NCBI GenBank assembly: GCA_031841125.1
Contig: CM063108.1
Location: 46,150,122-46,214,121 of the forward strand
Length of the DNA stretch: 64,000 bases
Reading direction: 5' to 3'
Origin: Acanthococcus lagerstroemiae
Taxonomy: Eukaryota; Arthropoda; Insecta; Hemiptera; Eriococcidae
In this document: piece by piece, positions 57,894 to 64,000 of the stretch
Layout of the letters: each line of letters starts with the position of its first letter
How positions within the stretch are numbered: the stretch's first letter is position 1
Program-made: the position numbers and the translations under genes
The notes under the pieces: model-generated
Told to the model about the DNA's origin: nothing
The model's database searches: none
What the model saw: the letters and a program-made list of their open reading frames with translations, nothing else

Positions 57894-58042
57894 CAGTGGC
57901 GTGGGCTGTGGTGGGGTTCTTAATCCCCTTGCTATTTCGTCGAATGGTGCTTTTCCTAATTTAGCACCCCTCTAACACCACCTCCCTCTGTGGTTAAGAC
58001 CAGATCCCCTTCCCCATTGAACACTAGGCTGGCTACGCCGCT
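57894..58042. mobile_element. MITE-B copy, GTGGCG ends
   Basis: Left CAGTGGCGTGGGCTG, right GGCTGGCTACGCCGCT. The interior is the reverse of 980-1,119 (TTAGCACCCCTC, AAGACCAGATCCCC, TGAACACTAGGCTGGC). No clear target duplication remains. Confidence 0.65.
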
Positions 58043-58955
58043 AGAGAGCTAAAAATATCGTTCATTTCTTAAGTACACGCCTACACGCATTCTCACTAAC
58101 CAAACTTCCAATTTGGTGCACAAGTTTACTTACCCATTCCAAAGAAACATGTATCTACCCGCCATTCAGTATAGTCATCTAAATCTGCGGTTATAGCAAG
58201 GAAAACTTGCGTAAAATAATACTTAGCCAGTCTCAGTTCGAAAAATTAGATGTGAGGTAAATTGAATGAGCACCAAATAATTCGTTTGATTAGGAATAAC
58301 TAAGGCAGGAAAAAAATATGCATTTTTGCTTACATTGTCGCTTTAATCTGAGCAATTTATATTACACTTCATATCCTCCTGAGTCTGCACACCGAATTTG
58401 AAAATTCATATTTTTGCATATTTGAAAGTAAATGCATATTTCTGCATGATATAGACAATTTTACTAAAAACTGGGGTTAAAATCCTGAAAATTTTTGAAA
58501 TATACTCAAGAAATCATTAAAATGCAAATGAAAATACGAAAAATGAAAAATACTTGAAGAGTCCCGGCATACAGAAATTTCTGCTCATGATAACCGGAGA
58601 TATTTTTGTTCGAAAATTTGAAAAAATATGTCTTTGTTCTATTGAATAAGGACCTTTTTAAAAAATATAAATATATTATATATAATATAAATCTTGCACA
58701 AGTATTCATCTGCAAAAGTGTTTCAATTTTATGAATATGATTCTACGAAAAACACAAAAAAGTAAGAATAAATGGGGAATAGAAGAGCATAAATATATTT
58801 GCATATTTGGAGAAAAATAAATGCAAATTTAAGAAAAGTAAGTGCATATTTTTCCCTGCCTGAATAATAACATACGTGTTCTGCATTACAGAGCTAGATG
58901 ACTGTATTCCTTCATCAAACTCTCTTCATCTAACTCAAACTCAATTCAGCCTACT
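58043..58955. other. Gene-free stretch
   Basis: AT-rich, with repeated GCATATTT / AAATGCATATT phrases between 58,320 and 58,850. No gene. Confidence 0.4.
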
Positions 58956-58976
58956 CACTTTAACTTACAGTCTTGA

Positions 58977-59000
58977 TGAGCCGCGAAGCAGGTCAGCTAG
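58977..59000 (+). mobile_element. Helitron-type 3' terminus
   Basis: TGAGCCGCGAAGCAGGTCAG followed by CTAG and T, as at 11,315 (reversed) and 26,000. The upstream body (TAACTTACAGTCTTGATGAG) matches repeat R1 weakly. It abuts the LINE relic that starts at 59,002. Confidence 0.6.
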
Positions 59001-59001
59001 T

Positions 59002-59078
59002 TAAATGTAAAATAAAGATGAACAAGAATAAAACAGAAGTGATGGTAGTCAGTAGATAGGAACAAAATCCAATAAATA
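59002..59078 (+). pseudogene. LINE reverse transcriptase relic, part before the nested transposon
   Basis: Reads KMNKNKTEVMVVSR, the 'K-T-K-x-M' block just after the RT catalytic core in RTE/BovB-like LINEs. The frame resumes at 60,994 beyond the inserted TA element. Confidence 0.7.
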
Positions 59079-60991
59079 GGGGAGACCGGGGTTAGTTGTC
59101 ACAATTTTTAGGAACTTCAAAATTCTAAAGAAACTATTGGACCGAAAAACTTCAAATTATAGGCTCAAATTGTAGTTACCCTTGGCTACAAAATGGCGTA
59201 TAAAAAAACAACAATTTTTCATATGGTCAGCCTCAAACATTTTTAAACGCGGCTACTTTTTTTGGGACAATTTGCCCCATACCCAGGTTAGTTGTCATAC
59301 ATGATGGGGTAATCTGTCTTAAGCTAAAAACATACTAAAAATGTGCAGAAACTATTAGACCGAAAAACTTCAAATTAGACTCAAATTGTAGCTATAACCC
59401 TTGGCTATAAAATGGCCTATTTAAAAAAAAAAAAACACGAAAATTTTTCATACGGTTGGCCCCAAGCATTTTAAAGCGCGGCTACTTTTTTTTATGACAA
59501 CTTGCCCCATACCCGGGTAAGTTGTCATACCTTTTGCTAAAAATGTGCTGAAACGTCTTCCGAACGTATTTTCGTGCCATTTTCTAAAAACGTGTAACAA
59601 AATTCGCTTTAATTCACAGTTTTTGCAATGGGACAACTTGCTCCGGATTAAGGGGGTTCAGAAAGTACAATTTCTGGGGGGAGGATAAATGTAATTTTAG
59701 AGGTTCTAATGCACCCAAATATCGCTGGAGAAATTCTACATACCACAGAGGATTTGATTTTTGCCAGTACAACATATTATACTCATGAGAGTGAACTTCT
59801 TGTTACAAAACGTGACTTTTCGCTAAATTTTGTGTTATCAAAATATCAAACCACTATAAATCAGGTCGGTTCTTTAATCGCGAGGTTTATCAAGTATGGA
59901 TGAAGTGTCAGTGGGTCATTTACCGAATAAAACATAAAACGTGTAACCCATTAATATTTTGAGCAAAAGAAGGGCTACAATCGATTTTTTTTTTAAACTG
60001 GTAGTTCTCAATCTCCTCTATCGTATCAGCCAGTTGAATAGTTCTATTCATGCCCCTAAAGATTTCGACAGCTCTCAATACCAACAAAAGTTCCATCGTA
60101 GTCTACATAGCCACTCCTGTTTTTCATCTTTCAGTAGCGCGTAAGGTGATATATTTCCCTAGTAAAATCTTGTTTATTATTTTAATTTAGAAAGGAATGT
60201 TGCCGCAATCATTTGAGCTTAATATCAAAAATTTCGGCCACTTTGGATAGCCTACAAGATGCCTTGAAGTCGTACAACCACTTTCATTCCTTCGTAGTTG
60301 CCTATTTCTTTGGCTGCATGCTTCACATGATATTTACTGCTGAAAAAGAGGGCCACACAGAATCCTTATCACAACAGGGCTCATGCATGCTAGCCACATA
60401 TGAAATGTTAATTTTCTCCATCAGTACAGCATAGACCTCAGTAAAGTAGTGGGAGATTGTTTGACCCCTGGGTTATCTTCATGAAGGTATAAGTTCAACA
60501 TTTCATGGAAAAAAATTACAAAATTACTGGAAATTCCATCGTGGTTTGCAAAAATTCCTTCGTTATTTACAAATGATGCCACCGGCCTCAGTAAAGTCGT
60601 GAGAGATTGTTTGACCCCTGGGTCACCTTCATGAAGGTGTAAGTTCGACATTTCATGGAAAAAAATTACAAAATTACTGGAAATTCCATCGTGGTTTGCA
60701 AAAATTCCTTCGTTATTTACAAATGATGCCACCGGCCTCAGTAAAGTCGTGAGAGATTGTTTGACCCCTGGGTCACCTTCATGAAGGTGTAAGTTCGACA
60801 TTTCATGAAAAAAAAAAAAAAACCCTACAAATATTACTTTCAAATTATTGAGAGAAAAAAAACACCTTAAATTATGTTTTATTTGGAGAATGACCCCGGT
60901 ACACTAAGGAGTAGCGTGACGTCATCAGATTCAGGAAAGCACCTTTTACATGGGTGACATGGAGGCTGAGACGACTTACCCCGGTCTCCTC
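59079..60991. mobile_element. TA-inserting DNA transposon nested in a LINE
   Basis: Ends GGGGAGACCGGGGTTAGTTG and (reversed) GAGGAGACCGGGGTAAGTCG; TA on both sides (59,077-59,078 and 60,992-60,993). Removing it restores the LINE frame as NPIN then MEIGGEK. A subterminal block starting GTTAGTTGTCA and including TTGCCCCATACCC is repeated near 59,092, 59,287 and 59,516. The 1.9-kb interior has short frames only; I cannot recognise a transposase. TA duplication and GGGGAGACCGGGG ends suggest the Tc1/mariner/pogo group. Confidence 0.88.
60436..60810. repeat. 150-bp tandem repeat, 2.5 copies, open on the minus strand
   Basis: CCTCAGTAAAGT starts at 60,436, 60,586 and 60,736. Copies 2 and 3 are almost identical, copy 1 more diverged. 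Because 150 is divisible by three, the minus strand stays open with a 50-residue unit containing FFHEMSNLHLHEGDPGVKQS. It may be a duplicated exon fragment of the parent transposon gene, or chance. Confidence 0.9.
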
Positions 60992-60993
60992 TA

Positions 60994-61615
60994 TGGAAAT
61001 AGGAGGTGAAAAAAATACAGGAGGTAAAGGAATTCAAATACTTATGTTGTCTGATAATGCAAGATGGAAGAAGTAAAACAGAAATAAAAAGTAGATCAGA
61101 ACCAGCTAAGAGAGCTTCTTTTCAAAAAGTAGACATATTTAAGGAAAATGTAGATTTGGAAGTAAAACTGAGATATCTTCGAACATATATTGGGTGTATG
61201 GCATTGAATTGGTGTCAGTCAAGGAACACAAGAAAGGAAAAGGATAGAAACTTTTGAAATGTGGTGTCATCTGAGAATGTTGAAAATCCAATGGATAGAA
61301 CGATTAAGAGTGAGGAAGTATTTAGGCGAATGGGAAGGGAAAGATAAATTTGGAATACATATAACTGTAAAGAGAAGAGTTTAAATAATAGGTCATAATA
61401 TAAGACCTTCAGGGATATCATTATTACTGCTAGAGGAAATGGCTGAGGGAAAGAACTGGAAAGGAAGGGAAAGAATAAGCTATGAAAAGCAGGTAATGAA
61501 GGATACAAAGAGTAAATCCTCAGAAATGGAAAGATTAGCGGCGCAGGGAGAAAAGAGGAGAGACGTAACCTACTAGTCGAGAGACTAAGGAATATATATA
61601 ATCATCATTGTTATC
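60994..61615 (+). pseudogene. LINE C-terminal relic and 3' end
   Basis: Translation gives VKEFKYLCCLIMQDGRSKTE, then LRYLRTYIGCMALNW, FEMWCHLRMLKIQWIERLR and, near the end, KQVMKDTKSKSSEMERLAAQ: the post-RT region of an RTE/BovB-like LINE. Stops near 61,255 and 61,381 break it. The 3' end has an ATC-type tail near 61,600. A second copy of the last 170 bp is at 28,985-29,188. Confidence 0.85.
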
Positions 61616-63239
61616 ATACTAAAGTCTTAACGCATCCATCAAAACTCCCTATTTAGGTCATTTTGAGGGCAGTCATCAAAAAATGATATGAAACCTTTCT
61701 TGACTAGAATTTGATGAACAATTTTTGTGTTCTCACTTTTAGAGTAGATATCTTCCGAGTTTTCTAAGAAGGACTGATTTTGGGGTGATATTCTGCCCCT
61801 TAGAGGATGTATTTCGCATGAGATTCTTAGGTAGTTAACCAGGCAGTTACTTCCTTACCAAATTTTAAGACTTCTGGAATTTCTGCAAATTTATTTCGTA
61901 ATTAGTCTGCACTACGTGTTGTGCGTGGATAGGGGTGTAAATGTTTCCTCGGGCCCTTCATCAAAATTAAGTACATAAAACTCGGCGAATACCGTGCGTT
62001 CATTTTTCACCTCGAATCACATCTGTCCAGCTAATAGAATCGACTCGGCGATGTGCGATGCCGCGAAAACTTCTCCGCCGATTCTCCGATTTTTACGATT
62101 CCGCAGACAATGCGACAGCAGAGTTAATCTCGACGAAGGGTGTCGTTAAGGACGGACGCGGACGGGCAGCCGACCCTCAGACACGGCCGCAGCGGTCACA
62201 CCTACACTTGCCGAGCTGTCGAACATTTTATTTGCAAATCCGCGAGCCAGAATAGCCCTTCGCTAAGTCCTCCACTTAATCCGCCATTTGCACGTATTTG
62301 GCGCACGTAATCGGCTCGCGAAATTTCATTCTTGAAAATTTGAACGACAAAATTGCTGCGGCCGTCCGGAGCGAGCGGCCGGCGGAGACCAGATTTCAAT
62401 ATTCTCGAAAAGCACTTTTTCGTTATCAGCTGGTAGCTCGGCCGGCTTCGCCGCATTTTCGACGTTCATTTTACGACCCACCTTTATCCGCTGAACACTC
62501 GAACGAAGACAAGATTGCCCGAAATTGGACGGTAGACGTAAAATTTTATGGCGACAATTTTCGTAAATAGTCTTCGTATATAGGCTGACCGACAATAATA
62601 AATTGCGAGGACGTTCTCACGCCGTGAGAGAAGTATAAACGAGTGAAAAACTGTTACCTCGGCTTAATGATCTACGTGACACCGGTACAGTCAAAAGTTG
62701 CAGGGGGTTGTGAGATTTAGGGGGCACTGGCTTTGGTTTGGGAAACTCCTAACAGATGTCATTGTTGTTTAGTTGTTCCCGTGAAATAGCTTTGTTTTTG
62801 AAGAATAAACGCGGGGGAGTGAGTCCGTGGGGCTACTGATGGTCCTCCCCAGATACGGACCTCACTGTTCGAATCAAATTGATGTCGTGCTACAAACAGT
62901 CTTTAGATTTAGCTCCCTTCAGGCTGTAGGGATTGAAGGGGTCTTCAGACTCGGATGAGATCAATTCACGTTCTTTCAAACTGAGAGGCGGCGTTAGCGT
63001 TTGCGGAACCTACATGCAAGGCCTTCTTGTGACACATAAGAATGCGCACAAGCGAGGAATAGAGCTCGATAGCCCCCTCCCCTTCTCGGCATCGAAAATT
63101 TCAAATACTGTTACATGAGTGCCAAGACGGGAGAAGAAAAAAAGTTTTTTAAACTTTGACAATAACCCCTTCAAGAATTTCGCAGTTTGTAATAAATACG
63201 TACGCAAAATTTTCTTGAATTTTGAAATAGTTTTGATGT
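61616..63239. other. Gene-free stretch with CpG-rich block
   Basis: A CpG-rich block at 62,030-62,640 (GGACGCGGACGGGCAGCC, GAGCGAGCGGCCGGCGG). Frames overlap on both strands, which speaks against coding. It could be a conserved non-coding or promoter region. Confidence 0.4.
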
Positions 63240-63710
63240 TTAGGTTTCGCTTAATGAACTGACAGTTTCGGATGATTCAAGTGCTGTTCAGATTCTTCTT
63301 AGCTTAGTGAAATTTAAGACTTAAAGGCTTGCTTAAGGCTCTTCAAGACTTATAAATACATTTGTAGCAATTTTTCAGGTTCTTCAGGACATATTTAAGA
63401 AGACTCTCTCTACTCCAACGGACTCGTTTTAAACTATTTTAGGTCTGTAGAAGTATTTTTCAAGACGTTTTTGATTTGGCGAACCCACTTGGAAATCTTT
63501 GAAACTTCTTTCAGACTTGCGAAGACCAGTTTAAGACTCTTTTAGACTCGTTTCAAGCTTTTTGAAGTATATCACATAGATACAGGACTCTCTGAGACTC
63601 CTTAGAGCTTTTCTAAGCTAGTTTAAGACTTTTTCTGACTCATTTGAGACTCTTCTAGACAGGATTCCTCAGGCTCTTCCGGACTTTATTTGATCGAGTG
63701 CAGAATGGTC
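63240..63710 (+). repeat. Decamer-periodic array (copy 9, longest)
   Basis: About 45 diverged decamers. Cores start at 63,545, 63,557, 63,567, 63,586, 63,596, 63,607, 63,617, 63,627, 63,637, 63,648, 63,658, 63,673 and 63,682; further upstream at 63,318, 63,327, 63,338, 63,347, 63,367 and 63,388. Units: TTAGACTCGT, CAGGACTCTC, TGAGACTCCT, TAAGACTTTT, TGAGACTCTT, AGGCTCTTCC. Confidence 0.88.
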
Positions 63711-63889
63711 TTACAAAGTGTCAATCAAGTGTAGAGTTAGCAAGTCCAAGACCTCCACAGAGCGCTGCAAATCAAAATAGAGTGGCAGTTTTACATTAAC
63801 CAGCAAGTACGTGACATAATACAACACTTACAATTACTTTTATGACGAAACTAAACTACCGGTTTATTTTTAGTTCATAAGAATTCTAC

Positions 63890-64000
63890 CTGAGAGTGAC
63901 TAATTTACTTGGATTTGCGAACAGTTCAGACCTTCTTGAGAATCTTCCGGACCTCATTTAAGACTAATACAGGCTTGATTGAGACTTTTGAGGTTGTTTC
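63890..64000 (+). repeat. Decamer-periodic array (copy 10), runs off the window
   Basis: TTCAGACCTT, TTGAGAATCT, CCGGACCTCA, TTAAGACTAA, CAGGCTTGAT, TGAGACTTTT in 10-bp phase up to the last base, so the array continues outside the window. Confidence 0.75.

Noticed and set aside
63240..63710. Decamer array as a coding repeat protein
   Set aside because: A 10-bp period cycles through all three frames and stops occur in each; no open frame spans it.

Overview
This 64-kb window looks like eukaryotic, probably insect, intergenic DNA. It has no operons, Shine-Dalgarno sites or dense ORFs. It does have degenerate long ORFs, tRNA-derived SINEs, RTE-type LINEs, Helitron ends, hAT and TA-inserting DNA transposons, microsatellites and long homopolymers. 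I found no convincing host gene. Every coding stretch I can recognise is a broken transposable-element gene. CpG-rich blocks alternate with AT-rich repeat blocks, which is reminiscent of hymenopteran non-coding DNA, but that placement is only a guess.

Layout. 0-11 kb: two hAT-like MITEs sharing a GTGGCGTAGCCAG terminus, hAT-A copy 1 (3,126-4,035, 8-bp target duplication) inside a decamer-periodic array, and a pogo/Tigger-like element at 10,055-10,775. 11-21 kb: a large imperfect inverted duplication (arms 12,205-15,030 and 16,695-20,940) carrying a SINE in one arm and a Helitron helicase relic and Helitron 3' end in the other. 23.3-26.4 kb: hAT-A copy 3 (23,400-25,906) inside an older repeat, with a 0.9-kb tetranucleotide-like array. 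30.0-34.6 kb: a decayed DNA transposon with about 0.2-kb terminal inverted repeats and a PIN/XPG-like nuclease pseudogene, invaded by an RTE retrotransposon whose 5' part is inverted. 35-47 kb: a SINE, a Tc1-like element, a hAT nested in a hAT (40,499-41,816), decamer arrays and a hAT with a TTF-zinc-finger transposase relic (43,174-44,319). 47-58 kb: a second SINE family, a MITE with a 9-bp target duplication, hAT-A copy 2 (51,135-52,348), tandem repeats, a fold-back and a TIR element. 59-61.6 kb: a TA-inserting transposon nested in a LINE. 63.2-64 kb: the longest decamer arrays, running to the window edge.

The most unusual signal is a family of degenerate arrays with a strict period of about 10.2 bp (core near AAGACTCNTT), found at ten or more places on both strands and not explained by any TE coding capacity. 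Several TE insertions lie inside these arrays. The second notable signal is hAT-A: two copies of one MITE-like unit in the same orientation flank a conserved middle segment, and the whole composite has target duplications at its outer ends in all three copies.
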